The notes below the pieces were generated by a model. The model did no database searches. It saw only the letters and a program-made list of their open reading frames with translations, and had not been told where the DNA came from. 41,646 nucleotides of DNA from Acidimicrobiia bacterium. GTDB taxonomy: Bacteria; Acidobacteriota; Vicinamibacteria; Vicinamibacterales; UBA2999. The DNA lies in assembly GCA_016871375.1 (NCBI GenBank), contig VFYY01000016.1:1-41646 (forward strand), in the 5' to 3' direction. The stretch's first letter is position 1. Every line of letters starts with the position of its first letter. Position numbers and translations under genes: made by a program. Positions 16,396 through 24,935 of this stretch are shown piece after piece.

Positions 16396-17218
16396 ACCGC
16401 GTCAGACGGTCGAGAAAGGCGAGCACGGGCGTCCAGTACGCCGTGTGGTTCACGCTGAAGAAGTCGTTGTGGTCGGCGCCGCTGATGCGGACGAACTCCT
16501 TGTGCGCGTCGATCCGCTCGAAGAGCTCCTCGCCGAGCGCGAACGGCACGATGCTGTCGGCGTCGCCGTGCATGACGAGCACCGGCCGCGGAAAATCCCG
16601 CAGCAGCTCCACGGTCGAGAACCGGTATCTGCCGAAGAGATTCAGCGCGCGCAGCACCGGCTGGCTGCGCGCGACCGACGCCTTGTCGGGAAACCCGCTC
16701 TCGAGCACGACCGCATCCGGCGTGACCACGCGTGCGGCGAAGGCCGCGATCGGCGCACCAAGCGATCGTCCCCAGAACACGAGCGGCAGCCCCGGCGTCC
16801 GGTGCGCGGCCGCATGGCGCACGGCGGCCTCGGCGTCCCGATAGACACCATCCTCGGTCGGCGTGCCCGTGCTCAGTCCGTAGCCGCGATAGTCCACGGC
16901 GAGGACGCGGACGCCCTGCATATGAAGCGCCGCAAATACCGGCAGCCATAAGGAGAGGTTTCCGCCGTTGCCATGGAAGTACACGACGGCGGCGCGCGGC
17001 TGTTCCGGTTCGAGCTGCCAGGCGGACAGCCGCTCGCCGTCGGCGGTGGTGAGCGTGACGGCCTGGTAGCGCAGGCCGAAGCGCGCGGGCGTCTCGTCCT
17101 CCCCTTTCGTGGGGAAGAACACGAAGCGCGGCTCCAGGGAGCCGACCAACGTCCTCAGCAGGAGCAGCGCGACCGCGACGACGAGCAGGACCGCCGCGGC
17201 TTTACCGTACAGCGGCAT
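16394..17218 (-). CDS. Membrane-anchored alpha/beta hydrolase
   Basis: The 274-residue protein has an N-terminal membrane helix (AAAVLLVVAVALLLLRTLVG) and an alpha/beta hydrolase fold. The oxyanion region is VYFHGNGGNLSLWL, the nucleophile elbow is WGRSLGAPIA, the acid is in MHGDADSIVPF and the histidine is in GADHNDFF. This resembles the ABHD13/YqkD group of serine hydrolases (esterase, thioesterase or peptidase activity, substrate unknown). It begins 9 nt after parC, so it is probably in the same transcript as the GlcD-like oxidase and parC. The link is likely positional. Confidence 0.88.
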   Translation of the reverse strand: MPLYGKAAAVLLVVAVALLLLRTLVGSLEPRFVFFPTKGEDETPARFGLRYQAVTLTTADGERLSAWQLEPEQPRAAVVYFHGNGGNLSLWLPVFAALHMQGVRVLAVDYRGYGLSTGTPTEDGVYRDAEAAVRHAAAHRTPGLPLVFWGRSLGAPIAAFAARVVTPDAVVLESGFPDKASVARSQPVLRALNLFGRYRFSTVELLRDFPRPVLVMHGDADSIVPFALGEELFERIDAHKEFVRISGADHNDFFSVNHTAYWTPVLAFLDRLTR

Positions 17219-17227
17219 GACCGGAGA

Positions 17228-19618
17228 TCACGACCCCGAGAACGGCGGGGGATTCTCCACGTCGTTGGGAATGACGCGAATGAACTGGCCGCGCTGCAGC
17301 AGCTCGCGTCCCTTGCCGCCGCGGCCGGTCACCTCGTACTTCGCGGTGCTGATCGTCTGCTCGCCGCCGCGGCTCGTCTCGACGCGCATGAGGTCCCGGT
17401 CGCCGACCGAGGCGACGAAGCCGAGCACGCGGTCCTCCTTGCCGGTCAGCTTGATGAGGATCACGCCCTTGCCGGGGCCGGACAGGTAGTTCACCTCATC
17501 GGCGCGGCAGAGAATCGCGCGCGCATCCTGCGTGGCGGCGATGATGATCTCCTCGCCGGTGAGCCGGGCGACGCCGACGACCTCGACGCCCTGCGAGGGG
17601 CGCGCGTACCGCCGCCCGGCGCGCGTGCTCGGCTCGACGAACGGCTCGAAGCTGAAACGCAGGCTGTAGCCGTCGCTCGTCACCGCCATCGCGTGGATCG
17701 GCGGCGGCTCCGCTTCCTTGCGCGCGGCGATGTCGCCGATCGCCCGCGGGTCGAGGCTGAACGCGGCAATCACCCGTTCGCCGTCGCGCAGCTTGAACAG
17801 CTTCTGCACCGGCTCGCCGTAGCCGGTGGACGCGGGCACGTCGATGATGCGCGACGTATACGCGGCGCCGAAGTTGGTGAAGAACACGACCGACGCGCGC
17901 GTGCTGCCCGGCACGACGGCCAGCACCGCGTCCCCTTCACGCAGCCGCGTCGTGGCCAGGTCGCGCACTTCCTTCTGCCGCTTCACCCAGCCGTCGCGCG
18001 ACACGATGACGACGTTGTCTTCCTCGACGATGAAGTCGTCGGCGGTGAAGGAGACCTCCTCGGCGGCCTCGATGAGGCTGCGCCGCTTGTCGTCCTTCCC
18101 GTCCCTCTTCTGGATGTCCTCGATCTCGTCGCGAACGACCCTCCAGCGGCCCTCCTCGTCCTTCAGCAGGCCGGTGATCTGCCGCGCGCGCCTGCGCTTG
18201 TCCGCGAGCTCGTCCTGGATGACCAGAATCTCGAGGCGGGCGAGGCGATAGAGCTTGAGCTCGAGAATCGCGTCGGCCTGCTCGTCGTCCAGGCCGAAGC
18301 GCTTCATGAGCTTCTCCGCCGCGTCGGCCTTGCCTTCCGACTTGCGGATCAGCTTCAGGATCTCGTCGAGGGCGTCGAAGACCTTCTCGAAGCCCTCGAG
18401 GATATGAATGCGCTTCTTCAGCGCCTCGAGCTCGTGCGCCAGCCGGTTGGTGACGACCTCGAGGCGGAAGTGGAGGAAGTGCCAGAGGATCGCCTTCAGG
18501 TCGAGGCGCTCGGGCCGCCCGACTTCCGCGTTCTCCGTCGGAATCAGGCACGTCAGGTTGACGATGAAGTTGGACTGGAGCGGCGTGTTCTTGAAGAGAT
18601 ACGCCATCACGAGCTGCGGGTCGGCGTCCTTCTTGATCTCCAGCTCGATCCGCACGTCGTCGGTGGAGATGTCGCGGACGTCGAGCAGCGGCGGCAGCTT
18701 GCGGGAGACCACGACCTCGCCGATGCGCTCGACGAGCGACGCCTTGTTCACCGCGTAGGGGATGCTCGTGATGTACAGCTTCTGCCCCGAACGCGACGCC
18801 GGCCCCTCGTCCCAGGTGGCCCGCATGCGCACGGTGCCGGACCCGGTCTTGTACATCTCCTTCAACTCGTCGGGAGAGTTGAGGATCTGCCCGCCGGTCG
18901 GAAAGTCCGGACCCTTCACGTAGCGGCACAGCTGCACGCTGCTCAGATCGGGGTTGTCGAGCAGCTTCAGGAGCGCCGTGCAGACTTCGCCGAGGTTGTG
19001 CGGCGGAACGTTCGTCGCCATGCCGACGGCGATGCCCGTGGTGCCGTTGATCAGCAGGTTCGGGATGCGCGCGGGCAGGACGACCGGCTCGCTCTTGGTG
19101 CCGTCGTAGTTGGGGCGGAAGTGGACGGTCCGCTGGTCGATCTCCGAGAGCAGTTCGTCCGCGAGCCGCGCCAGCCGGCACTCCGTGTAGCGCATCGCCG
19201 CGGCGTTGTCGCCGTCGAGCGAGCCGAAGTTGCCGGAGCCGTCGATGAGCGGGTAGCGCAGCGAGAAGGGCTGCGCCATGCGCACGAGTGTTTCGTAGAG
19301 CGCCGCGTCGCCGTGGGGGTGATAGCTCCCCATCACGTCGCCGACCACCTTCGCGCACTTGCGGTGCTTGGCGTCGGCGGTCAGGCTCTGCTGCCACATC
19401 GTGTAGAGGATGCGGCGCTGCACCGGCTTCAGGCCGTCGCGCACGTCGGGCAGCGCTCGGGAGGTAATGACCGAGAGCGCGTAGTTCAGGTACCGCGTCT
19501 GCGCTTCCTCGTGCAGCGCAACGGCGTCGCTGAATCCGCCCGGGGGCGGCGCGGCGGGTGTGTCGGCTGTGTCGGCGAGGTCGAAGAGAGAAGGGGTCGA
19601 CGTGCGACGCTTGGCCAT
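17228..19618 (-). CDS. parC: DNA topoisomerase IV subunit A (type IIA cleavage subunit)
   Basis: The 796-residue subunit cuts and rejoins DNA in the ParCE heterotetramer. The breakage-reunion domain has the active-site tyrosine in [12 protein letters not shown] (Tyr144) and the quinolone region [20 protein letters not shown]. Position Ala105 there corresponds to the quinolone Ser (E. coli GyrA Ser83) and Glu109 to Asp87. A coiled-coil gate ([16 protein letters not shown]) follows, then a C-terminal propeller with only a weak GyrA-box ([10 protein letters not shown]), which favours ParC over GyrA. ATG 19618 overlaps the stop of the oxidase gene (TGATG). The naming against GyrA rests on the weak box and the ParE-length partner. 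Confidence 0.9.
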   Translation of the reverse strand: MAKRRTSTPSLFDLADTADTPAAPPPGGFSDAVALHEEAQTRYLNYALSVITSRALPDVRDGLKPVQRRILYTMWQQSLTADAKHRKCAKVVGDVMGSYHPHGDAALYETLVRMAQPFSLRYPLIDGSGNFGSLDGDNAAAMRYTECRLARLADELLSEIDQRTVHFRPNYDGTKSEPVVLPARIPNLLINGTTGIAVGMATNVPPHNLGEVCTALLKLLDNPDLSSVQLCRYVKGPDFPTGGQILNSPDELKEMYKTGSGTVRMRATWDEGPASRSGQKLYITSIPYAVNKASLVERIGEVVVSRKLPPLLDVRDISTDDVRIELEIKKDADPQLVMAYLFKNTPLQSNFIVNLTCLIPTENAEVGRPERLDLKAILWHFLHFRLEVVTNRLAHELEALKKRIHILEGFEKVFDALDEILKLIRKSEGKADAAEKLMKRFGLDDEQADAILELKLYRLARLEILVIQDELADKRRRARQITGLLKDEEGRWRVVRDEIEDIQKRDGKDDKRRSLIEAAEEVSFTADDFIVEEDNVVIVSRDGWVKRQKEVRDLATTRLREGDAVLAVVPGSTRASVVFFTNFGAAYTSRIIDVPASTGYGEPVQKLFKLRDGERVIAAFSLDPRAIGDIAARKEAEPPPIHAMAVTSDGYSLRFSFEPFVEPSTRAGRRYARPSQGVEVVGVARLTGEEIIIAATQDARAILCRADEVNYLSGPGKGVILIKLTGKEDRVLGFVASVGDRDLMRVETSRGGEQTISTAKYEVTGRGGKGRELLQRGQFIRVIPNDVENPPPFSGS

Positions 19619-21012
19619 CAGATCTGGAACATCTTACCGGGATTCATTCGATTGTCGGGATCGAGCGCGCGCTTGATCGCGCGCATGACGTCCACGGCAT
19701 CGCCGTGCTCCTCGCGCAGGTACTCCATCTTGCCGATGCCGACGCCATGCTCGCCGCTGCAGGTGCCGCCCATCGCCAGCGCCCGCTTCACCAGCCGGCC
19801 GTTGATCTGCGTCGCCTCGGCCAGCTCCGCCGGATTGTCCGCGTCCAGCGCGAAGATGACATGGAAGTTGCCGTCGCCCACGTGGCCGACGAGCGTCGCC
19901 ACGAGCGTGGACTGCTGCAGGTCGCGCTTGGTCTCGAGCACGCACGCGGCGAGCCGGGAGATCGGCACGCACACATCCGTCGTCCACGCCTTGCTGCCGG
20001 GACGCAGCGCGAGGGCCGCGTAGAACGCGTTGTGGCGCGCATGCCAGAGGCGCGCCCGATCCTCGGTCCTCGTCGCCCACTCGAAATCGCGGCCCCCGTT
20101 CTCGCCGGCGATCGCCTGCACCTCGTGCGCGCACTCGGCGACGCTCCCGGGGCTCGTCCCGTGGAACTCGAAGAACAACGTCGGCTTGAGCGGGTACGAC
20201 AGCTTCGAGTACCTGTTGACGGCGTCGATCTGCACCTCGTCGAGCAGCTCGATGCGCGCGACCGGGATGCCGAGCTGAATGGTGGTGATGACGGTCTGCA
20301 CCGCCCCGTCCATCGATTCGAACGGGCACACGGCCGCGGACACCGCCTCGGGCAGCCCGTGGAGGCGAACGGTCACTTCCGTGATCACACCCAGCGTGCC
20401 CTCGGATCCGACGAACAGCCGCGTCAGGTCGTAGCCGGACGAGGACTTCCGCGCGCGGCCGCCGGTCTGAATCACCTGCCCGTCGGCGAGCACGACCGTC
20501 AGCCCGAGCACCACCTCGCGCATCGTCCCGTAGCGCACCGCCGTGGTCCCCGACGCGCGCGTGGCCGCCATGCCGCCAATCGTCGCGTCCGCGCCAGGGT
20601 CCATCCAGAACTGCACGCCCATCCCGTCGAGCGCCTCGTTCAACTGGCGATGCGTGACGCCTGCCTCGACGGTCGCGTCGAGATCCTCGACGCTGATGCG
20701 CAGCACGCGGTTCATGCGCGAGAGATCGATCGAGACGCCGCCGCGGACGGCGTTGACGTGCCCCTCGAGCGCGGAGCCGACGCCGAACGGCACCACCGGA
20801 GCGCCGTGCCGCGCGGCCGCGCGCACCACCGCGCTGACTTCGTCCGTACTCACCGGAAAGACGACGACGTCGGGTTCGCCGGCGGCGTGCCAGGATTCGC
20901 CGTGGCTGTGATGCTCGATTTGCGTGGCGTTGGTGGTGCTGCGGTCGGCGAGCAGACTCTGCAGGTCGGCGACGAGTGCCGCGCGCGCCGTGGCCGACAG
21001 GATCGAAGGCAT
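19618..21012 (-). CDS. FAD-binding 2-hydroxyacid oxidase/dehydrogenase (GlcD / D-lactate dehydrogenase type)
   Basis: The 464-residue flavoprotein has the PCMH/VAO FAD-binding fold ([60 protein letters not shown]). It also has the FAD-oxidase C-terminal domain with [12 protein letters not shown] and [17 protein letters not shown]. These are hallmarks of glycolate oxidase subunit D and cytochrome-linked D-lactate dehydrogenase, which oxidise 2-hydroxyacids to 2-oxoacids. The single-polypeptide length and lack of GlcE/GlcF neighbours favour the D-lactate dehydrogenase side. Start ATG 21012; a GATAAT box lies 11 nt upstream. The stop overlaps the parC start by one base, so parC translation depends on this upstream gene. 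Confidence 0.88.
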   Translation of the reverse strand: MPSILSATARAALVADLQSLLADRSTTNATQIEHHSHGESWHAAGEPDVVVFPVSTDEVSAVVRAAARHGAPVVPFGVGSALEGHVNAVRGGVSIDLSRMNRVLRISVEDLDATVEAGVTHRQLNEALDGMGVQFWMDPGADATIGGMAATRASGTTAVRYGTMREVVLGLTVVLADGQVIQTGGRARKSSSGYDLTRLFVGSEGTLGVITEVTVRLHGLPEAVSAAVCPFESMDGAVQTVITTIQLGIPVARIELLDEVQIDAVNRYSKLSYPLKPTLFFEFHGTSPGSVAECAHEVQAIAGENGGRDFEWATRTEDRARLWHARHNAFYAALALRPGSKAWTTDVCVPISRLAACVLETKRDLQQSTLVATLVGHVGDGNFHVIFALDADNPAELAEATQINGRLVKRALAMGGTCSGEHGVGIGKMEYLREEHGDAVDVMRAIKRALDPDNRMNPGKMFQI

Positions 21013-21022
21013 GGCCGGTTGG

Positions 21023-21029
21023 TATTATC
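21023..21029. promoter_or_regulatory. Shared divergent -10 region
   Basis: Only 24 bp separate the ATG of the oxidase (21012, minus) from the GTG of the DUF2461 gene (21037, plus). TATTAT (21023-21028) lies 8 nt before the GTG. Its complement GATAAT (21029-21024) lies 11 nt before the ATG. One AT-rich box therefore appears to serve both directions, with very short leaders. The -35 regions would lie inside the opposite coding sequences. Confidence 0.4.
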
Positions 21030-21036
21030 GCCTGCT

Positions 21037-21777
21037 GTGACTTCTCCATTCACCCGCAAGACGCTCTCATTCCTGCGCTCGCTCACGCGCAACAACGATC
21101 GCGAATGGTTTCGCGCCCGCAAGGCTGACTACGAGCGCCACGTGCGCGGGCCGATGATGGAGATGCTCGATCGCCTGGCCGCCGACCTGCCGCGGTTCGC
21201 GCCGGAGGTCATCGCGGACCCGCGTGTGTCGCTCTACCGCATCTACCGCGATACGCGGTTCAGCGCGGACAAGACGCCGCTGAAGACGCACGCCGCCGCA
21301 CACTTCCCCTCGAAGCCGTTCCGGCGCGGCCAGGGCGCCGGCCTGTACTTCGAGGTCGCCCCCGGCTGGTGCTGGATCGGCGGCGGCTTGTACATGCCGT
21401 CGCCGCAGGACCTGCAGGCGATCCGCGGGCACATTGCCGCACACCACCGCGCCTTGCACCGCATCGTGACGCGGCCGGCGTTCACGCGCGCGGTCGGAAG
21501 GCTCGACGGCGAGCAGCTCACGCGCGTGCCGCGCGGCTACCTCGAGGACCATCCTGGCGAGTACTACCTCCGGTTCAAGCAGTTCCTCGCCGGCCGCGAG
21601 TTCGAAGCGGAGTTCGCCACCAGCCCGCGCTTCTACCGCCAGGTGCTGACAACGTTCGAGGCGGTCGTGCCGCTCGTCCGCTTCCTGAATGCGCCGCTGC
21701 TCAAGCGGAGCGCGCAGGCCCCGCCCGCAGAATTTCTGTCACATCGGCGGCAAACCGCTCAGCGTCCGGCTGGGTAA
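21037..21777 (+). CDS. DUF2461 family protein
   Basis: The 246-residue protein matches the DUF2461 (TIGR02453) family: TLSFLRSLTRNNDREWFRAR near the start, YRIYRDTRFSADKTPLKTH, then GAGLYFEVAPGWCWIGGGLY and VPRGYLEDHPGEYYLRFKQF. The family is widespread and has no assigned biochemical role. Start GTG 21037 follows TATTAT by 8 nt. The last 26 codons overlap the 3' end of the convergent regulator gene by 77 bp. The tail after FLNAPLLKR is not family-like, which suggests that the original stop was lost and translation now runs into the neighbour. Confidence 0.85.
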   Translation: MTSPFTRKTLSFLRSLTRNNDREWFRARKADYERHVRGPMMEMLDRLAADLPRFAPEVIADPRVSLYRIYRDTRFSADKTPLKTHAAAHFPSKPFRRGQGAGLYFEVAPGWCWIGGGLYMPSPQDLQAIRGHIAAHHRALHRIVTRPAFTRAVGRLDGEQLTRVPRGYLEDHPGEYYLRFKQFLAGREFEAEFATSPRFYRQVLTTFEAVVPLVRFLNAPLLKRSAQAPPAEFLSHRRQTAQRPAG

Positions 21778-23020
21778 GCGCCGCCGTCGTCACCCGGATC
21801 GCCGGCGGGCTGGCGATGCGGAAGCGCTCGCCGGGCGCGACCGCCCACCCGCGGTCCGCCAGCCCCCGCACCGTGCGCGCCTCGTCGCGGACGGGAATCC
21901 ACACGTTCAACCCCGAACGCCCGTGCGCACGGACGCGCGACGACGAGAGCGCCGCCAGCAGCGCGTTGCGCCGCTGCGCGTAGATGTCCGCCGCGCGGGC
22001 GAGCCGCCGGCCGCCAGCGGGGTCCGACCAGAGCGACAACGCAAGCCGCTGAAGGATGCGGCTCACCCAGCGCGTGCCGAGCGCCTGCCGCCCCTGCACG
22101 CGCGCGGTCGTCAGTTCGTCGGCGGCCATGACGGCCAGACGCAGGTCCGGCCCCAGGAACCTGGAGGTCGATCGGACGATGGCCCAGGCGGCGCGCGAGC
22201 GCTCGCGCAGCGTCACGGGTGGCGCGCCCGCGATCGGCGCCGCCGCATCGTTCTCGATGAGCACCGTGTCGGGACACTTCCTGAGGATGCGCCTGAGCTC
22301 GCCCGCCCGTGCGTCGCCGATGGCGGCGCCCGTCGGGTTCTGCGCGCGCGGCGAGACGAGGACCGCCGTGGTCCTTCCGGCAAGCGCAGCCTCGAACGCC
22401 GCCGGCACCGGACCTTCGTCGTCGATGGCGTAAGGGATCGGGACGAGCCCTGACACCTTGAGGAGATCGACAGCCCCCGGGAATCCAGGGTCCTCGACGG
22501 CGATGCGGTCGCCGGGCTTCGCATGCTCGCGAAGCACGCGCTCGATCGCGTCGAGCTCGCCGCCGAGAATCGTGATCGCTCGCGCATGGATGCCGTCGGC
22601 CTCGAGGTCGCTCGCCGCAAACGCGACCAGGCCGGCGAGCTGCGTTTCCGCGCCGTACAGCAGCGCTTCGTCGTCGAGCGACCGCAGGACGGGACCGAGC
22701 GGCGGCAGCAGCTCCGGGTCCGGACTGCCGGTGGCCAGGTCGATGGTTCCGGGCGGCAGATCCGGAGTGATCGGCGCCGCTGGAGTCTCGGGACGGGCCA
22801 CGACGCGTGTGCCCTGACGGCCGGAGCCGGCCACGAGCCCGCGCGCCCGCAGCAGTTTGTAGGCGGCGGCCACGGTGGCCGGACTGACCTTGAGCGTCGC
22901 GGCCAGGTCGCGCACGGGCGGCAGCGCGCCGGTCTCGGCGGCCCGGCCAGCGCGAACGGCCCGTTCCACCGACTCGGCAATGGCCGCTGCAGTGCGTCCG
23001 GAGATAGCTATTTGTGACAC
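21701..23020 (-). CDS. MocR/PtsJ-like GntR regulator with aminotransferase domain, PLP lysine replaced
   Basis: The 439-residue protein has an N-terminal GntR winged helix (LPPVRDLAATLKVSPATVAA, then YKLLRARGLVAGSGRQGTRV) and a fold-type I aminotransferase domain (GSPDPELLPP, VEDPGFPGAVDLL, VSPRAQNPTGA, IENDAAAPIAG). In this group the PLP-binding lysine is expected in a segment like S-x-SKFLGPDLRLA. Here it reads STSRFLGPDLRLA with Arg287 (AGG codon). The Schiff base could not form in the usual way, so PLP may be bound differently or not at all. Start GTG 23020. It faces the MutS-like gene across an AT-rich region, the usual place for MocR self-regulation and control of a neighbour. Its target is unknown. 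Confidence 0.87.
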   Translation of the reverse strand: MSQIAISGRTAAAIAESVERAVRAGRAAETGALPPVRDLAATLKVSPATVAAAYKLLRARGLVAGSGRQGTRVVARPETPAAPITPDLPPGTIDLATGSPDPELLPPLGPVLRSLDDEALLYGAETQLAGLVAFAASDLEADGIHARAITILGGELDAIERVLREHAKPGDRIAVEDPGFPGAVDLLKVSGLVPIPYAIDDEGPVPAAFEAALAGRTTAVLVSPRAQNPTGAAIGDARAGELRRILRKCPDTVLIENDAAAPIAGAPPVTLRERSRAAWAIVRSTSRFLGPDLRLAVMAADELTTARVQGRQALGTRWVSRILQRLALSLWSDPAGGRRLARAADIYAQRRNALLAALSSSRVRAHGRSGLNVWIPVRDEARTVRGLADRGWAVAPGERFRIASPPAIRVTTAALTQPDAERFAADVTEILRAGPARSA

Positions 23021-23078
23021 TACGTAATACTGTTTGTACTATAACATATGTCAAGGGCGACTGCTTCACAATGAGCCT
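23021..23078. promoter_or_regulatory. AT-rich divergent promoter/operator between regulator and MutS-like gene
   Basis: This 58-bp gap is visibly AT-rich against its surroundings. On the minus strand a perfect TTGACA (23054-23049) is followed after 16 nt by CAGTAT, or after 19 nt by TATTAC, just before GTG 23020. On the plus strand TATAAC lies at 23040-23045, and CACAAT (23067-23072) lies 6 nt before GTG 23079. Short repeats such as AGTAC and AGTAT (minus strand) could be operator half-sites for the MocR-like protein. Confidence 0.5.
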
Positions 23079-24905
23079 GTGCCCACCGCTCCGGGCGACG
23101 AGTACCGCTCGCGTCTCGCCGATCGCCGCGCCCTCCACGACACCCTGAACGCCCGGGACGCGCGCCTGAGCGCGGCCCGTCTCGTGGCGTTCGGCGTGGC
23201 CGTGGCCCTGGCGAGCGCCGGCTGGATGGGTGCGCTCTCCTGGATGTGGCTGGCGGCGCCCGTGCTCGCCTTCTGCGTGCTGATTCAGCGCCACGACCGC
23301 GTCATCCGGCGGCGCGACGCCGCCGCGCGGGCGATCGCCTTCTACGAACGCGGCCTGGCGCGCGTCGAAGACCGCTGGATTGGAGGCGGCGAACCGGGCG
23401 ACCGCTTCCGCGACGATCGCCACCTGTACGCCAACGATCTCGACGTCTTCGGCCGTGGATCGCTCTTCGAGCTGCTGTCCATCGCGCGGACGCGCGCCGG
23501 AGAGGAGACGCTTGCGGCCTGGCTGACGACCCCCGCCGCGCCGGATGACGTGCGTCTCCGGCAGGACGCGGTCACGGAGCTGACGCCGTCGCTCGATCTG
23601 CGCGAGGCGCTCGCGCTGGCGGGCACCGAGGTCCGCGCGAGCGTGGACAGCGAGGCGCTGGTGGCGTGGGCGCAGGAGCCGCCGCAGCTGCACTACCGGT
23701 GGCTCCGGCCGATCGCGTGGGCCCTCAGCGCGGCGGCGGTCGGGTCCGCCGCGTGGTGGGGCCTGTCCGGCGATCCCGGCCTCTTCGTGGCCGTGGTCGG
23801 GCTCGAACTTCTCTACTCGATTCCGCAGCGCGCGCGCATCACCCGCGCGCTGCACGCGGCCGAAGGCCCGGCCCGGGACCTCGACGTGCTGGCCCACGTG
23901 CTCGAGCGCATCGAGCACGACACGTTCAGCGCCTCCCGCCTGGCCGCACTCCGCGGCAGCCTCGATACCGGACGCGTGCCTGCGTCCGTTGCCATCCGGC
24001 GCCTCCACCGGCTGGTGGAGCTGCACGACTGGCAGCACAACCAGTTCTTCGCGCCCATCGCCGCGGCGATGCTGTGGGGCACGCATCTCGCCTGGGCGAT
24101 CGACGCCTGGCGCAGCCGCTACGGATCACACGTCGCCACGTGGCTGCGCACGGTGGGCGAGTTCGAGGCGCTGTCCTCGCTCGCCGCCTACCGCTACGAG
24201 CACCCCGATGACGTCTGGCCTCAGCTCGCGAACGGACCGCGCGCGACGTTCGACGGCCTCGCGCTCGGCCACCCGCTGCTGCCGGCCGCGCGCATGGTTC
24301 GCAACGACGTGCGGCTCGCCGGCGACACGCGCCTGCTGGTCGTCAGCGGCTCCAACATGTCGGGCAAGAGCACGCTGCTGCGGACGGTCGGCGTCAACAC
24401 CGTCCTCGCGCTTGCCGGCGCGCCCGTGCGCGCCTCGTCTCTCCAGCTCACCCCGCTCGCCGTCGGCGCCACGCTTCGCATCCAGGACTCGCTGCAGGAA
24501 GGGCGCTCGCGCTTCTTCGCCGAGATCACGCGCATCCGCGAGCTGACCGACGTCGCCGGCCCCTCGACCGGGCTCGGGGCAGGCCCCTCGACCGGGCCCG
24601 CGGCCGGTCCGTGCCTGCTCTTCCTGCTCGACGAGCTGTTCCACGGCACCAACTCGCACGACCGCCTCGTGGGCGCCTCGGCCGTGCTGCGCACGCTCGT
24701 CGACCGGGGCGCGATCGGCCTCATCACCACCCACGACCTCGCCCTCACCGCCGTGGCCACCGACCTCGCGCCGCGCGCCGTGAACGTCCACTTCGACGAC
24801 CATTTCGAGGGCGGCGAGATCCATTTCGACTACCGCATGAAACCGGGCCCGGTCACGCGCAGCAACGCCATTGCGCTCATGCGCGCCGTGGGGCTGGACC
24901 TTTGA
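23079..24905 (+). CDS. Membrane-anchored MutS-like ATPase
   Basis: The 608-residue protein keeps the MutS ATPase core: Walker A GSNMSGKSTLLRTVGVN near residue 424, Walker B CLLFLLDELFHGTNSHDRL near 513, and THDLAL. It lacks the mismatch-recognition domain. Two hydrophobic regions (LVAFGVAVALASAGWMGALS..., and RPIAWALSAAAVGSAAWWGL to LLYSI) suggest it sits in the membrane. It is therefore not a standard mismatch-repair MutS; the role of this family is unclear. Residues about 494-509 are two tandem copies of GPSTGxxA from a dispersed repeat, inserted just before Walker B. The stop TGA lies in the first TTTGACC heptamer of the downstream array. Start GTG 23079; TTG 23034 is possible. Confidence 0.85.
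   Translation: MPTAPGDEYRSRLADRRALHDTLNARDARLSAARLVAFGVAVALASAGWMGALSWMWLAAPVLAFCVLIQRHDRVIRRRDAAARAIAFYERGLARVEDRWIGGGEPGDRFRDDRHLYANDLDVFGRGSLFELLSIARTRAGEETLAAWLTTPAAPDDVRLRQDAVTELTPSLDLREALALAGTEVRASVDSEALVAWAQEPPQLHYRWLRPIAWALSAAAVGSAAWWGLSGDPGLFVAVVGLELLYSIPQRARITRALHAAEGPARDLDVLAHVLERIEHDTFSASRLAALRGSLDTGRVPASVAIRRLHRLVELHDWQHNQFFAPIAAAMLWGTHLAWAIDAWRSRYGSHVATWLRTVGEFEALSSLAAYRYEHPDDVWPQLANGPRATFDGLALGHPLLPAARMVRNDVRLAGDTRLLVVSGSNMSGKSTLLRTVGVNTVLALAGAPVRASSLQLTPLAVGATLRIQDSLQEGRSRFFAEITRIRELTDVAGPSTGLGAGPSTGPAAGPCLLFLLDELFHGTNSHDRLVGASAVLRTLVDRGAIGLITTHDLALTAVATDLAPRAVNVHFDDHFEGGEIHFDYRMKPGPVTRSNAIALMRAVGLDL
24558..24605 (+). repeat. Two tandem 24-nt dyad units in the MutS-like gene
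   Basis: The first copy (24558-24581) starts GGCCCCTCGACC and ends GCTCGGGGCA. The second (24582-24605) starts the same and ends GCCCGCGGCC. They encode GPSTGLGA and GPSTGPAA between the RELTDVA and PCLLFLLDE segments. The unit matches the one in parE (12514-12537). Confidence 0.8.
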
Positions 24906-24935
24906 CCCTGGACCTTTGACCTTTTCTGACTTGGC
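24894..24935 (+). repeat. Third heptamer array, between MutS-like and tdo genes
   Basis: Six 7-bp steps read CTGGACC, TTTGACC, CTGGACC, TTTGACC, TTTTCTG, ACTTGGC and end exactly at ATG 24936. The first two steps lie in the end of the MutS-like gene and provide its TGA stop. The array leaves no SD for the tdo gene. Confidence 0.7.

Noticed and set aside
16973-20023. 1016-codon plus-strand open frame opposite parC and neighbours
   Set aside because: It spans several real minus-strand genes and has no domain; its composition is that of a shadow frame. The same applies to long frames at 4638-6950, 7293-8900, 12502-14313, 28104-29738 and 34068-36293.
23079-24905. Canonical mismatch-repair MutS
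   Set aside because: It lacks the N-terminal mismatch-binding domain and has membrane segments; only the ATPase core is shared.
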